A stretch of 64,000 nt of DNA. It comes from Pseudomonas guariconensis (GTDB lineage: Bacteria; Pseudomonadota; Gammaproteobacteria; Pseudomonadales; Pseudomonadaceae). This document shows positions 19,646 through 29,973 of this stretch, in pieces (the stretch's first letter is position 1; each line of letters starts with the position of its first letter). A program made the translations under genes and the position numbers. A model generated the notes under the pieces. The model saw only the letters and a list, made by a program, of their open reading frames with translations. It did not search any database and was not told where the DNA came from. The stretch lies in NCBI RefSeq assembly GCF_900102675.1, contig NZ_FMYX01000002.1, positions 469,286 to 533,285 of the forward strand, in the 5' to 3' direction.

Positions 19646-20254
19646 ATGACCGACACCGCGCCGCTCACCCGCCCCCAATTGCGCCGTCTGCTTCGCAATG
19701 CCCGCCGCGCACTGACGCCCGCCCAACAACGCCAAGCCTCCCTCGGCCTGTACCGCCAGCTGGCCCAGCATCCGTTGTTCCGCCGCGCCCGGCACATCGC
19801 CCTGTATCTGCCCAACGATGGCGAGATCGATCCGCGCCTGTTGCTGCGCGAGGCCCAACGACGCGGCAAGCGTGTCTACCTGCCGGTACTGCATGCCTGG
19901 CCGCGCACGCGCATGGTTTTCCAGCGTTTCGAGCACGGCGAAAAGCTGCGCCCCAACCGCTTCCGCATTCCTGAACCTGTGGTCGAACGCAAGCGCCAAC
20001 GGCCGATCTGGTCATTGGACCTGATCCTGCTGCCATTGGTGGGATTCGACGAGGTGGGGGGGCGCCTGGGCATGGGAGGCGGCTTCTATGACCGCAGCCT
20101 GGCTTACCAGGCGCGCCGCAAGATGTGGAAGAAACCGCTGCTGCTGGGGCTGGCCCATGAGTGCCAGAAAGTGGAGCGGCTAGCTCAGGCCAGTTGGGAT
20201 GTTCCGCTCAAGGGAACGGTCTCGGACCGAGGCTGGTACCTGGCGCCGGCTTGA
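19646..20254 (+). CDS. fau: 5-formyltetrahydrofolate cyclo-ligase
   Basis: 202-aa enzyme converting 5-formyl-THF to 5,10-methenyl-THF with ATP. The family motif near the C-terminus is clear: LPLVGFDEVGGRLGMGGGFYDRSLA. The N-terminal basic segment RRLLRNARRALTP and LYLPNDGEIDPR are also typical. It follows zapA and 6S RNA, as ygfA does in E. coli. Links functionally to the folate pool used by gcvT in this window. Confidence 0.95.
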   Translation: MTDTAPLTRPQLRRLLRNARRALTPAQQRQASLGLYRQLAQHPLFRRARHIALYLPNDGEIDPRLLLREAQRRGKRVYLPVLHAWPRTRMVFQRFEHGEKLRPNRFRIPEPVVERKRQRPIWSLDLILLPLVGFDEVGGRLGMGGGFYDRSLAYQARRKMWKKPLLLGLAHECQKVERLAQASWDVPLKGTVSDRGWYLAPA

Positions 20255-20272
20255 ACGGCGCCTGCGGACAGA

Positions 20273-20422
20273 TCAGCGCTGCGGCTGGGCTGGATCTACC
20301 GGCATCTGGTAGGCGGCGTCCACCTTGCGCTCAAGGAAACTCTGCGCATAACCGGTGGTGACGACACCCAGGCCAAAGATAAAGACCAGGATCCAGAGCA
20401 GGTCCGGTTTGCGTTGGTTCAT
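20273..20422 (-). CDS. 49-aa membrane protein
   Basis: A short protein with one hydrophobic segment (LLWILVFIFGLGVVTTGYAQ, about residues 8-27) and a charged C-terminus ending DPAQPQR. The start at MNQRKPDLLW has the purine-rich AGGGGGG upstream. It is convergent with fau. I recognise no named family; a similar small protein occurs next to fau in other Pseudomonas as far as I recall. Function unknown. Confidence 0.65.
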   Translation of the reverse strand: MNQRKPDLLWILVFIFGLGVVTTGYAQSFLERKVDAAYQMPVDPAQPQR

Positions 20423-20599
20423 TGATGATTGCCCCCCTAGGCAAACAGTCAGGCTCGGCAACCTTCTTGGTGCTGCCGGAGCGTCAAGCTTAAAATCGGC
20501 GCATTTTCCGACAACCTGAGTCGACACGCAAACGTTGACGCCAACCGACTGTCGGTTAAATGCGTCAGGTTATTTCAAACTTTTTCAGGAGCCTCACCC

Positions 20600-21052
20600 A
20601 TGGCCTATTGGCTGATGAAATCCGAGCCAGACGAGCTCTCCATCGAAGCCCTGGCAGGTCTCGGACAGGCGCGCTGGGACGGGGTGCGCAACTATCAGGC
20701 CCGTAATTTCCTGCGCGCCATGAGCGTGGGCGACGAATTCTTCTTTTACCACTCCAGCTGCCCACAGCCGGGCATTGCCGGTATCGCGCGCATCACTGCC
20801 TCGGCCTATCCCGACCCGACCGCGCTGGACCCCGAGAGCCATTACTACGATGCCAAGGCCACTGCCGAGAAGAACCCCTGGAGCGCCGTGGACGTTGCCC
20901 ATGTGAAGACCTTTCGCCAGGTGCTGGGCCTCGGGCTGCTCAAGCAGCAGGCCGCCCTCGACGAACTGCCGTTGGTGCAAAAAGGCAGCCGCTTGTCGGT
21001 AATGCCGGTCACGGCCGAACAGTGGGCAGCGATTTTGGCGCTGACGACCTGA
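20600..21052 (+). CDS. EVE domain protein
   Basis: 150-aa single-domain EVE protein (MAYWLMKSEPDELSIEAL ... WDGVRNYQARNFLRAMSVGDEFFFYHS), the family of thymocyte nuclear protein 1. EVE domains share the PUA-like fold and are known or suspected to bind modified bases in nucleic acids. CAGGAG precedes the ATG. The stand-alone form is widespread in proteobacteria; no restriction or modification gene is adjacent here. Confidence 0.92.
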   Translation: MAYWLMKSEPDELSIEALAGLGQARWDGVRNYQARNFLRAMSVGDEFFFYHSSCPQPGIAGIARITASAYPDPTALDPESHYYDAKATAEKNPWSAVDVAHVKTFRQVLGLGLLKQQAALDELPLVQKGSRLSVMPVTAEQWAAILALTT

Positions 21053-21060
21053 CACACTGG

Positions 21061-21118
21061 TAAACCCGGCCCCGCAGGCCCGACGGTAAGCCTTGCGGGA
21101 ACGGGTCCACCCGTGAAA
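21061..21118. repeat. REP palindrome pair
   Basis: AAACCCGGCCCCGCAGG faces an inverted CCTTGCGGGAACGGGTCC, then CACCCGTGAA. It fills the gap between the convergent EVE and FliL-like genes. Confidence 0.65.
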
Positions 21119-21125
21119 AGCGCGT

Positions 21126-21530
21126 TTATTGCACGATCAGGTTGTTGAACAACAAGTCCTCGACGATCGGCTTGCCTTCCTCGGCTTCCATCACCTGCTG
21201 AACCTGCTTGAGCGCTTCCTGGCGCAGCTTTTCCTTGGCCTCGACATTGCTCATGTTGTCCACACCCTGCTGGGTGAACAGTGCCACCAGCTGGTTGCGA
21301 ATCAGCGGTTCATGGTGCTTGACCGCGGTGGCCGCGGCATCACCAGTCACGCGCAGGGCAACGTCGGCCTTGTACACACGCAGCTTGGGGCTGCCGTCGA
21401 GGGCATAGTTGCCGACGAAAGGTGGACTTAGGCTGATGTAGGCCACCTTGGGCTCTCCTTCCTTGGCTTCCTCGGCCAGGGCCGCCGCTGGCAACAACAA
21501 GGCCAGCATCATCAAGATCCACGCTTTCAC
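21126..21530 (-). CDS. FliL-like exported protein
   Basis: 134 aa. A GTG start is chosen because GAGGAG lies seven bases upstream and gives a proper signal sequence (VKAWILMMLALLLPAAALAEE); longer starts lack this. The rest matches the periplasmic FliL domain (VAYISLSPPFVGNY; LRVYKADVALRV; HEPLIRNQLVALFTQQGVDN). FliL supports flagellar stator function, but no flagellar gene is nearby, so this is probably a paralogue with an unknown task. Confidence 0.82.
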   Translation of the reverse strand: MKAWILMMLALLLPAAALAEEAKEGEPKVAYISLSPPFVGNYALDGSPKLRVYKADVALRVTGDAAATAVKHHEPLIRNQLVALFTQQGVDNMSNVEAKEKLRQEALKQVQQVMEAEEGKPIVEDLLFNNLIVQ

Positions 21531-21687
21531 GAATTCGCTCCTCAATACAGTTGGCGCCAGCTTACCCAGCACATCGCTCAAACCCAAGCCCGGGCTTATG
21601 CCGCCCCATCAGGGCGGGGCATGCTCGTTGACCCGTCCTGTGCCCCTCCTACACTTATCGGCCAACGCACGCAAAGGAATAGCCCCG

Positions 21688-22665
21688 ATGAAAGCAGTGT
21701 TGTGCAAAACCCTCGGCCCTGCGCAAAACCTGGTGCTGGAGGAGGTGGCAAGCCCGGTACCGAAGAAGAACGAGCTTCTGCTGGAGGTTCATGCCGCCGG
21801 CGTCAACTTTCCCGATACCTTGATCATCGAGGGCAAGTACCAGTTCCAGCCACCGCTGCCGTTCTCCCCTGGGGGTGAAGCGGCCGGCGTGGTAGCGGCG
21901 GTCGGGGATAAGGCCGGCGCCTTCGCGGTCGGCGACCGGGTCATGGCACTGACCGGCTGGGGCAGCTTCGCCGAGCAGGTCGCCGTGCCCTTCTATAACG
22001 TGCTGCCGATTCCCGCGTCGATGGACTTCGCCACCGCTGCAGCGTTCGGCATGACTTATGGCACCTCGATGCATGCTCTGCGCCAGCGCGGCCAGCTCAA
22101 GGCCGGCGAAACCCTATTGGTGCTCGGTGCATCCGGCGGCGTGGGCTTGGCCGCCGTGGAGATCGGCAAAGCCATGGGCGCCCGGGTGATCGCCGCAGCC
22201 AGCAGCGCCGAGAAGCTCGCCGTCGCCAAGGCTGCCGGAGCCGATGAGCTGATCGACTACAGCCAGGCCAGCCTGAAGGATGAAATCAAGCGCCTGACCG
22301 GGGGCCAGGGCGTCGATGTGGTCTACGACCCGGTGGGTGGCGAACTGTTCGAGCAGGCCGTACGCGGTCTGGCCTGGAACGGTCGACTACTGGTGGTGGG
22401 CTTTGCCAGCGGGACCATCCCCCAGTTACCCGTGAACCTGGCATTGCTCAAGGGCGCCGCAGTGCTGGGCGTGTTCTGGGGCGCTTTCGCCCAGCGCCAG
22501 CCCGAGGACAACGCAGCCAACTTCCGCCAGTTGTTCGTCTGGCATGCCGAGGGCAAGCTCAAACCGCTGGTGTCGCAGACCTATGCGCTGGCAGAAGCCG
22601 GTGCAGCCATCGAGCGATTGGCGCAGCGCAAGGCTGTGGGCAAGTTGGTGGTGCTGACCAAATAG
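21688..22665 (+). CDS. NADPH:quinone oxidoreductase family protein
   Basis: 325-aa member of the medium-chain dehydrogenase/reductase superfamily without structural zinc cysteines, as in quinone oxidoreductases. The nucleotide-binding motif is LGASGGVGLAAVEIGKAMGA (about residues 148-167). The N-terminal GroES-like half contains EVHAAGVNFPDTLIIEGKYQ. AAGGA precedes the ATG; an in-frame opening far upstream overlaps the divergent FliL-like gene and is not used. Substrate unknown. Confidence 0.9.
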   Translation: MKAVLCKTLGPAQNLVLEEVASPVPKKNELLLEVHAAGVNFPDTLIIEGKYQFQPPLPFSPGGEAAGVVAAVGDKAGAFAVGDRVMALTGWGSFAEQVAVPFYNVLPIPASMDFATAAAFGMTYGTSMHALRQRGQLKAGETLLVLGASGGVGLAAVEIGKAMGARVIAAASSAEKLAVAKAAGADELIDYSQASLKDEIKRLTGGQGVDVVYDPVGGELFEQAVRGLAWNGRLLVVGFASGTIPQLPVNLALLKGAAVLGVFWGAFAQRQPEDNAANFRQLFVWHAEGKLKPLVSQTYALAEAGAAIERLAQRKAVGKLVVLTK

Positions 22666-22740
22666 GGGGCTGGGCGAGGCCTGCCCACGGACGGCAAGCC
22701 CCCCGAGAGTCGCAAGCACTTGATGGGGAACGGGCGTTTC

Positions 22741-23394
22741 TTACACCTCGCGCAGGTTATGGCACCTGCGAAACCGCGCTTCCAAATTGCGATCGGGCAT
22801 CTGGTGGCTGCGCAAGGCGTTGAGCGTCTGTTCGACATAGTCCCGGGTACTGCCATAGCGCCCTTTGGCACTGGCCAGAATCTGACTGAGCAACGCGTCC
22901 GGCAGATTGCCGGCATAGCACGGCAGATGCCGCTCCAGCACAAAACCCAGGGCCTGCACCTTGCTGCCGTCGCTCAACCGGCAGTTGAGCCAGTGCGGCC
23001 GGTACGCCGGGTACGGCATCTCGCGTTGCCACAGGGCCATCAGCGAGTCATCCAGGTTGTTCTCGTCCAGGCGATAGGCAAAACCGCTGCACGAGCCACC
23101 ACGGTCCAGGCCGAACACGAGCCCCGGGCAATCGGGCGTGCCACGATGCTCGTGGGACCATAGATACAGGCCCCTGTGGTACCCATGCACGCGCGCCCGC
23201 TGGCGCTCGACCGAATTGCATTCCGGCCGCCAGATCAGCGAACCATAGGCGAACAACCACACCGGTCCACCTTCGTGACGCGACATGGTCAGTTTCATGG
23301 AGTGATGCAACTGCTCTTCGGTCAACTGCTGACCGAAATCCAGCGAAGGAGGATAAGTCACCTGCCACGACGAACTTTCAAGTGTCGACATCAT
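22741..23394 (-). CDS. ChaC-like gamma-glutamylcyclotransferase
   Basis: 217-aa ChaC family protein. The glycine-rich gamma-glutamylcyclotransferase motif is WLFAYGSLIWRPE (about residues 48-60), followed by FGLDRGGSCSGFAYRL and the C-terminal STRDYVEQTLNAL. Family members act on glutathione, releasing 5-oxoproline and Cys-Gly. The gene has a long upstream gap on its strand and appears monocistronic. Confidence 0.9.
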   Translation of the reverse strand: MMSTLESSSWQVTYPPSLDFGQQLTEEQLHHSMKLTMSRHEGGPVWLFAYGSLIWRPECNSVERQRARVHGYHRGLYLWSHEHRGTPDCPGLVFGLDRGGSCSGFAYRLDENNLDDSLMALWQREMPYPAYRPHWLNCRLSDGSKVQALGFVLERHLPCYAGNLPDALLSQILASAKGRYGSTRDYVEQTLNALRSHQMPDRNLEARFRRCHNLREV

Positions 23395-23559
23395 GCTGCC
23401 GCCATTATTCCCCGTAAACTACCGAAGGCTGTCACTGTAAAAGCCGTGACGCCTCGCTGGAATTACCGTACGGCAGAAAGTGTCCGGAACTCAAGTCAAA
23501 AGTATTGCGTGAGCCCAGTATTCATCTGCCTTTGCGGATAACAGACAGGTATTGTTCCG

Positions 23560-23565
23560 AGTATA
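23560..23565 (-). promoter_or_regulatory. possible -10 box upstream of the ChaC-like gene
   Basis: TATACT on the minus strand, 165 bases before the ChaC start, in a 275-bp AT-richer gap. No good -35 was found. The gap otherwise contains only the terminator at 23632. Confidence 0.3.
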
Positions 23566-23631
23566 GTGAAAGTTATTAACCGCGGCGGCAACAATGAGCG
23601 CCTTATAATACGAATGGCACACTTCGGTTAT

Positions 23632-23659
23632 TAAAAACGGCACACCTTTGCGGTGTGCC
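23632..23659 (-). terminator. intrinsic terminator of the ubiD-reductase transcript
   Basis: On the minus strand the 8-bp stem GGCACACC/GGTGTGCC with a five-base loop is followed by GTTTTTA. It lies ten bases after the stop codon of the flavin reductase gene. Confidence 0.85.
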
Positions 23660-23669
23660 GTGTGCTGTT

Positions 23670-24638
23670 TCAGGCCCGCGGTGCGTAGGCGAAAACATCG
23701 GCGCGCATGCGATGCGCATCCATACCGGCCTCGACCAACGCATCCAGAGTCGCGTAGACCATGGTGGGCGAACCGCTGGCATAGACATGCACCTGATTCA
23801 AGTCAGCGATATCTTCGCAGACCGCTTCATGCAACAGCCCACAGCGTCCTTCCCAACCGCACAGATCACTCACCACCTTGTGCAGGAAAAGATTCGGCAA
23901 CTGCTCCCATTCGGACCAATGCTCGATCTGGTAGAAGTCCTCGGGTCGACGCACGCCCCAATACAGGTGAACCGGATGCTTGAAGCCTTGGGCGCGGCAA
24001 TGCTCGATCAGACTGTGCATCTGGCCCATGCCGGTACCGGCGGCGATCAATACCAGCGGCCCGTCCGGCAATTCGGCCAGGTGCGCGTCGCCAAACGGCA
24101 GCTCGATGCGTGCCACGCCGTCGCGCTGCAACTGGCTAATCAGTTGCCGGGCGCTGTTTTCACGCGCCAGCACATGCAGCTCCAGGTCACGACCGCCATG
24201 GGGGGCCGATGCCAGGGAGAAGGCCGCCTTGTCGGCTCCCTCACGTTCGATCATCAGATATTGTCCGGCGTGATAGCGCGGCGCCTTGCCGGCGGGGGCG
24301 CGCAGGCGCACGCGCCAGACGTCGCCACCAACCTCGACGCACTCACTCAAGGTGCAGGCCAGCTTGCGCACCGGCAACTCACCCAGGGCCAGCACACCAT
24401 CCCAGAGCACCACGCAGTCCTCCAGCGGCTCGGCGATGCAGGTGAACAGCTCGCCATGATCGCGAACTTCACCTTCTTGGCGCACCCGCCCTTCTACCAG
24501 CAGCGCGGCGCAAACGTGGCAATTGCCGTTGCGGCAGCTGTTGGGGCAGTCATAACCCAGACGCCGGGCCGCATCCAGAATCCGTTCTCCGGGCTCGACG
24601 GCCAGTACCGCTCCGGACGGCTGCAACGTTACCTGCAT
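23670..24638 (-). CDS. 2Fe-2S ferredoxin-NAD(P)H flavin reductase (AscD/Fre-like)
   Basis: 322-aa electron-transfer protein. An N-terminal plant-type ferredoxin domain has the cluster ligands in SCRNGNCHVC (C-x4-C-x2-C) and a distal Cys in LFTCIAEPLED. It is followed by an FAD-binding barrel (RYHAGQYLMIERE) and an NAD(P)-binding domain (LVLIAAGTGMGQMHSLIEHC). Often annotated as CDP-6-deoxy-delta-3,4-glucoseen reductase, but no deoxysugar genes are here. The start ATG overlaps the ubiD stop (TGATG). In E. coli ubiD is followed by the flavin reductase gene fre, so a similar flavin-supply role is a reasonable inference. Confidence 0.88.
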   Translation of the reverse strand: MQVTLQPSGAVLAVEPGERILDAARRLGYDCPNSCRNGNCHVCAALLVEGRVRQEGEVRDHGELFTCIAEPLEDCVVLWDGVLALGELPVRKLACTLSECVEVGGDVWRVRLRAPAGKAPRYHAGQYLMIEREGADKAAFSLASAPHGGRDLELHVLARENSARQLISQLQRDGVARIELPFGDAHLAELPDGPLVLIAAGTGMGQMHSLIEHCRAQGFKHPVHLYWGVRRPEDFYQIEHWSEWEQLPNLFLHKVVSDLCGWEGRCGLLHEAVCEDIADLNQVHVYASGSPTMVYATLDALVEAGMDAHRMRADVFAYAPRA

Positions 24639-26104
24639 CAATCTATTCCCAACTGATCCCACAGCTCATCGATACGGCGGGTGACGGCCTCGTCCTTGAC
24701 GATGGCACGCCCCCATTCGCGTGTAGTCTCGCCCGGCCACTTGTGCGTGGCATCCAGGCCCATCTTCGACCCCAGGCCCGATACCGGCGACGCGAAGTCG
24801 AGGTAGTCGATCGGCGTGTTGTCGATCATCACCGTATCACGCTTGGGGTCCATGCGCGTGGTGATGGCCCAGATCACGTCGTTCCAGTCACGGGCGTTGA
24901 TGTCATCGTCGGTGACAATAACGAACTTGGTGTACATGAACTGTCGCAGGAACGACCACACACCCAGCATCACGCGCTTGGCGTGCCCTGGATACTGCTT
25001 TTTCATGGTCACCACCGCCATCCGGTACGAGCAACCTTCCGGCGGCAGATAGAAATCGACGATCTCCGGGAACTGCTTCTGCAGGATCGGCACGAACACT
25101 TCGTTCAGCGCCACGCCCAGGATCGCCGGCTCATCCGGCGGACGGCCAGTGTAGGTGCTGTGGTAGATCGGCTTTTGCCGGTGGGTGATGCGCTCGACGG
25201 TGAAGACCGGGAAGCTGTCCACCTCGTTGTAGTAACCGGTGTGGTCGCCATACGGCCCTTCCGGGGCCATTTCACCTGGGTGGATCACCCCTTCGAGAAT
25301 GATCTCGGCAGTGGCCGGCACCTGCAGGTCGCTGCCACGGCATTTGACCAGCTCGGTGCGATTGCCGCGCAACAGGCCTGCGAAGGCGTATTCGGAGAGC
25401 GTGTCCGGCACGGGGGTCACGGCACCGAGGATGGTCGCCGGATCCGCCCCCAAGGCAACGGCCACGGGGAATGGCTGCCCGGGGTGCTTCTCGCACCATT
25501 CACGGTAGTCCAGCGCACCGCCACGGTGGCTCAGCCAACGCATGATGACCTTGTTGCGGCCGATCAGCTGCTGGCGGTAGATACCGAGATTCTGGCGATC
25601 CTTGTTGGGGCCGCGGGTGACGGTCAGGCCCCAAGTGATCAGTGGCGCCACATCGCCCGGCCAGCAGTGCTGGATCGGAAGCTGGGTGAGGTCGACGTCC
25701 TCGCCCTCGACCACGACTTCTTGGCACACCGCGTCCTTGATGACCTTCGGCGCCATGGACACGACTTTCTTGAAGATCGGCAGCTTGGACCAGGCGTCCT
25801 TGAGCCCTTTCGGCGGCTCGGGCTCCTTGAGGAAGGCCAGCAGCTTACCGATTTCACGCAGCTCATCGACCGACTCGGCGCCCATGCCCATGGCCACGCG
25901 CTCCGGCGTACCGAACAGGTTACCCAGCACAGGCATGTCGAAGCCGGTGGGCTTTTCGAACAGCAGCGCCGGGCCCTTGGCGCGCAGGGTGCGGTCGCAG
26001 ACTTCGGTCATTTCCAGGATGGGGGAGATCGGAACCTGGATGCGCTTGAGTTCACCGCGCTGTTCCAGGCCACGGATGAAGTCGCGCAAGTCGCGATACT
26101 GCAT
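24638..26104 (-). CDS. ubiD: 4-hydroxy-3-polyprenylbenzoate decarboxylase
   Basis: 488-aa UbiD, which uses prenylated FMN (made by UbiX) to decarboxylate the ubiquinone precursor. Recognisable segments are [19 protein letters not shown], the family run [13 protein letters not shown] and WAITTRMDP. The conserved R/E/E active-site context is present around residues 170-290. Start at MQYRDL; GAGG lies a few bases further upstream. It is translationally coupled to the ferredoxin-type reductase. Confidence 0.95.
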   Translation of the reverse strand: MQYRDLRDFIRGLEQRGELKRIQVPISPILEMTEVCDRTLRAKGPALLFEKPTGFDMPVLGNLFGTPERVAMGMGAESVDELREIGKLLAFLKEPEPPKGLKDAWSKLPIFKKVVSMAPKVIKDAVCQEVVVEGEDVDLTQLPIQHCWPGDVAPLITWGLTVTRGPNKDRQNLGIYRQQLIGRNKVIMRWLSHRGGALDYREWCEKHPGQPFPVAVALGADPATILGAVTPVPDTLSEYAFAGLLRGNRTELVKCRGSDLQVPATAEIILEGVIHPGEMAPEGPYGDHTGYYNEVDSFPVFTVERITHRQKPIYHSTYTGRPPDEPAILGVALNEVFVPILQKQFPEIVDFYLPPEGCSYRMAVVTMKKQYPGHAKRVMLGVWSFLRQFMYTKFVIVTDDDINARDWNDVIWAITTRMDPKRDTVMIDNTPIDYLDFASPVSGLGSKMGLDATHKWPGETTREWGRAIVKDEAVTRRIDELWDQLGID

Positions 26105-26204
26105 GCAGAAGCCTCGTGTTGGCCGTATCGATCGGGGTTGCAGAGTGTAGCGCCGTTCAAGGCTTTGTTGGGGGCAAAAATGACTTGGGGCCGCTTCGCA
26201 GCCC

Positions 26205-26268
26205 TTCGCATGTAAACCTGCTTCCACCAGAATCGCACGAAACCTGTGGAAGCGGATTTACCCGCGAA
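26205..26268. repeat. REP palindrome pair
   Basis: TTCGCATGTAAACCTGCTTCCAC faces an inverted GTGGAAGCGGATTTACCCG with GCGAA. It lies between the rho stop and the ubiD start, both on the minus strand, where a rho terminator would be expected. Confidence 0.65.
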
Positions 26269-26309
26269 GGGGCACGAGGCGGCCCCAATTACATCCTGAT
26301 CTACAGCGC

Positions 26310-27569
<1,260 letters not shown>

Positions 27570-27860
27570 AAGGGGAGTGACGTAATCATGTAAGAAGGGA
27601 GAATTAAGCGTTGGCTTAATGAGGCCGCGCCGCTAGATGGCGACAGGATCGCGTACTGATTCGAATTAGGGATGCTTCGGCGACGGCGTGCAGAGGGCAC
27701 TGGAGAAACAGTGCGAGGCCGAATGTAACACTTGCTTTTTTCGACGTCTAGGGGTTTTGACTGGGTAAATCGTGCCTCGTGGGAACCGATTTACCTGTGA
27801 AGGCAGCCGTGGCTTCACCCTCGAATTCGCGGGCAATCCTGCACTCACAAGCGCTTGGGC
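27570..27860 (-). other. trxA-rho intergenic region and rho leader
   Basis: About 290 bases with no convincing gene. Reading toward rho it begins after the trxA terminator, contains one degenerate REP-type copy near 27776-27802 and a region rich in short repeats before the rho ATG. Rho is known to be autoregulated in its leader in E. coli; whether this leader does the same cannot be seen. Confidence 0.5.
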
Positions 27861-27864
27861 CCAG

Positions 27865-27892
27865 AAAAAAGCCCCGCATGTGCGGGGCTTTT
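27865..27892 (-). terminator. bidirectional intrinsic terminator after trxA
   Basis: GCCCCGCA/TGCGGGGC stem with A6 on one side and T4 on the other. For the minus strand it sits four bases after the trxA stop and ends in TTTTTT, a strong terminator that separates trxA from rho. Confidence 0.9.
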
Positions 27893-27896
27893 CACA

Positions 27897-28223
27897 TCAC
27901 AGGTGGGCGTCGAGGAACGCGGCCAGCTGGGACTTGGACAGGGCGCCAACCTTGGTCGCTTCGACGTTGCCGTTCTTGAACAGCATCAGGGTCGGGATAC
28001 CACGCACGCCATGCTTGGCAGGGGTTTCCTGGTTTTCGTCGATATTCAGCTTGGCGACGGTCAGCTTGCCTTCGTAGGTAGCCGCGATGTCGTCCAGGAC
28101 CGGAGCGATCATCTTGCATGGGCCGCACCATTCAGCCCAGTAGTCGACCAGCACCGGGCCTTGAGCCTGCAGTACGTCGGCTTCGAAGCTGGCGTCGGTG
28201 ACGTGTTTGATTTTGTCGCTCAT
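27897..28223 (-). CDS. trxA: thioredoxin 1
   Basis: 108-aa thioredoxin with the redox motif WCGPC (C33, C36) and the cis-proline segment [12 protein letters not shown]. It reduces protein disulfides in the cytoplasm with TrxB. The start [10 protein letters not shown] has GGAAA-type purines before it. The gene is upstream of rho and divergent from ppx. Confidence 0.97.
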   Translation of the reverse strand: MSDKIKHVTDASFEADVLQAQGPVLVDYWAEWCGPCKMIAPVLDDIAATYEGKLTVAKLNIDENQETPAKHGVRGIPTLMLFKNGNVEATKVGALSKSQLAAFLDAHL

Positions 28224-28343
28224 GGAAATCTCCAAGGTCGTAAGCAATAAAAAACGTTGCCCATCATAGCTGCACCTACGTCCTACAGGAAGTCGCGCAC
28301 GATTGAGTGTAACTATAGTTGTGCAAGACGCCACGAATCGAAA

Positions 28344-28361
28344 CTGTCACATCACTGTCAT
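28344..28361 (+). promoter_or_regulatory. Pho box of the ppx promoter
   Basis: CTGTCAC-ATCA-CTGTCAT: two 7-base direct repeats with a 4-base spacer, matching the PhoB consensus (CTGTCAT N4 CTGTCAT) at 13 of 14 repeat positions. It lies 110 bases upstream of the ppx ATG; a weak -10 (CACATT, 28374) follows 12 bases later. This indicates activation by PhoB under phosphate limitation. Confidence 0.85.
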
Positions 28362-28470
28362 AGCATCGAGTGGCACATTGCCCTGCATCAATCCCGACAA
28401 TTGTCATGCGTTGGCGCAAGCCATGGATCATGGCAGGATTGGCGGGTTATCGACCGAGAACATCGAGATC

Positions 28471-29973
28471 ATGCCGCATACCACCGCGAAGAACCTGTCT
28501 CTGATCGCCGCCATCGACCTTGGCTCCAACAGTTTCCACATGGTCGTGGCCAAGGCCCACCACAGTGAAATCCGCATTCTCGAGCGGCTCGGGGAAAAAG
28601 TGCAGCTGGCCGCCGGCATCAGTGAAGAGCGTCAGTTGAGCGAAGAAGCCATGCAGCGCGGCCTCGAATGCCTCAAGCGCTTCTCGCAACTGATCAACGG
28701 CATGCCCCAGGGCGCCGTTCGCATCGTCGGCACCAACGCCCTGCGCGAAGCACGAAACCGCAACGAATTCATCCTGCGCGCCGAAGCCATCCTCGGCCAT
28801 CCGGTCGAGGTCATCTCCGGCCGCGAGGAAGCGCGCCTGATCTACCTGGGCGTCTCCCACACGCTGGCCGATACCCCGGGCAAGCGCCTGGTCGCCGACA
28901 TCGGCGGCGGCAGCACCGAGTTCATCATCGGCCAGCGCTTCGAGCCGCTGCTGCGCGAGAGCCTGCAGATGGGCTGCGTCAGCTTCACCCAACGATATTT
29001 CCGCGACGGCAAGATCACCCCCGCACGCTACGCCCAGGCTTATACCGCCGCACGCCTGGAGTTGATGAGCATCGAGAACGCCCTGCATCGCCTGACTTGG
29101 GACGAAGCCATCGGCTCGTCTGGCACCATCCGTGCCATTGGCGCGGCGATCAAGGCCAACGGCATGGGCAGTGGCGAGGTCAACGCCGAAGGCCTGGCGG
29201 CGCTCAAGCGCAAATTGTTCAAGCTCGGCGAGGTCGACAAAATCGATTTCGAAGGCGTCAAGCCGGATCGTCGCGCGATCTTCCCGGCAGGCCTGGCGAT
29301 TCTCGAGGCGATCTTCGACGCCCTCGAACTGCAACGCATGGACCATTGTGACGGCGCCCTGCGCGAAGGCGTACTGTACGACCTGCTAGGCCGTCACCAT
29401 CACGAGGACGTTCGTGAGCGCACCCTGAATTCGCTGATGGAGCGCTACCACGTCGACCAAGGCCAAGCGGCACGTGTCGAACGCAAGGCGCTGCATGCGT
29501 TCGACCAAGTGGCCAAGGCCTGGGGCCTGGAAGAAGGCAACTGGCGGGACCTGCTGAGCTGGGCGGCCAAAGTGCACGAAGTCGGGTTGGATATCGCCCA
29601 TTACCACTACCACAAGCATGGCGCCTACCTGATCGAACACTCCGATCTGGCTGGTTTCTCCCGCGAGGACCAGCAGATGCTGGCCCTGCTGGTTCGTGGC
29701 CACCGCCGTAACATTCCCAAGGACAAGTTCGCGGAGTTCGGCGATGAAGGCGTGCAGTTGATCCGTCTGTGCGTGCTGCTGCGCTTCGCCATCCTGTTCC
29801 ACCACATCCGCGGTACACAGCAGATGCCGAAGGTGGAGCTCAAGGCAGGCGAGGACAACCTGGAAGTGGTATTCCCGCAGGGCTGGCTGGAAGAAAACCA
29901 GCTGACCCAGGCCGACTTCGCCAACGAGGCGCAGTGGCTGGCCCGGGTCAACTTCATCCTCAGCGTACGTTGA
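28471..29973 (+). CDS. ppx: exopolyphosphatase
   Basis: 500-aa Ppx/GppA family phosphatase that removes terminal phosphate from polyphosphate. ASKHA-fold motifs are [17 protein letters not shown] near the N-terminus and [14 protein letters not shown], with the C-terminal HD-like region ([34 protein letters not shown]). The start [18 protein letters not shown] fits the family, though its ribosome site is weak and the frame opens earlier. The 3' end overlaps the end of ppk by 14 bases on the opposite strand. Confidence 0.93.
   Translation: MPHTTAKNLSLIAAIDLGSNSFHMVVAKAHHSEIRILERLGEKVQLAAGISEERQLSEEAMQRGLECLKRFSQLINGMPQGAVRIVGTNALREARNRNEFILRAEAILGHPVEVISGREEARLIYLGVSHTLADTPGKRLVADIGGGSTEFIIGQRFEPLLRESLQMGCVSFTQRYFRDGKITPARYAQAYTAARLELMSIENALHRLTWDEAIGSSGTIRAIGAAIKANGMGSGEVNAEGLAALKRKLFKLGEVDKIDFEGVKPDRRAIFPAGLAILEAIFDALELQRMDHCDGALREGVLYDLLGRHHHEDVRERTLNSLMERYHVDQGQAARVERKALHAFDQVAKAWGLEEGNWRDLLSWAAKVHEVGLDIAHYHYHKHGAYLIEHSDLAGFSREDQQMLALLVRGHRRNIPKDKFAEFGDEGVQLIRLCVLLRFAILFHHIRGTQQMPKVELKAGEDNLEVVFPQGWLEENQLTQADFANEAQWLARVNFILSVR

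Noticed and set aside
24743..26215. 490-codon open frame opposite ubiD
   Set aside because: Antisense shadow of ubiD with His/Arg/Gln-rich composition and no recognisable domain.
28311..28320. AACTATAGTT palindrome between trxA and ppx
   Set aside because: Ten bases only, no flanking symmetry, no regulator to connect it with; can occur by chance.
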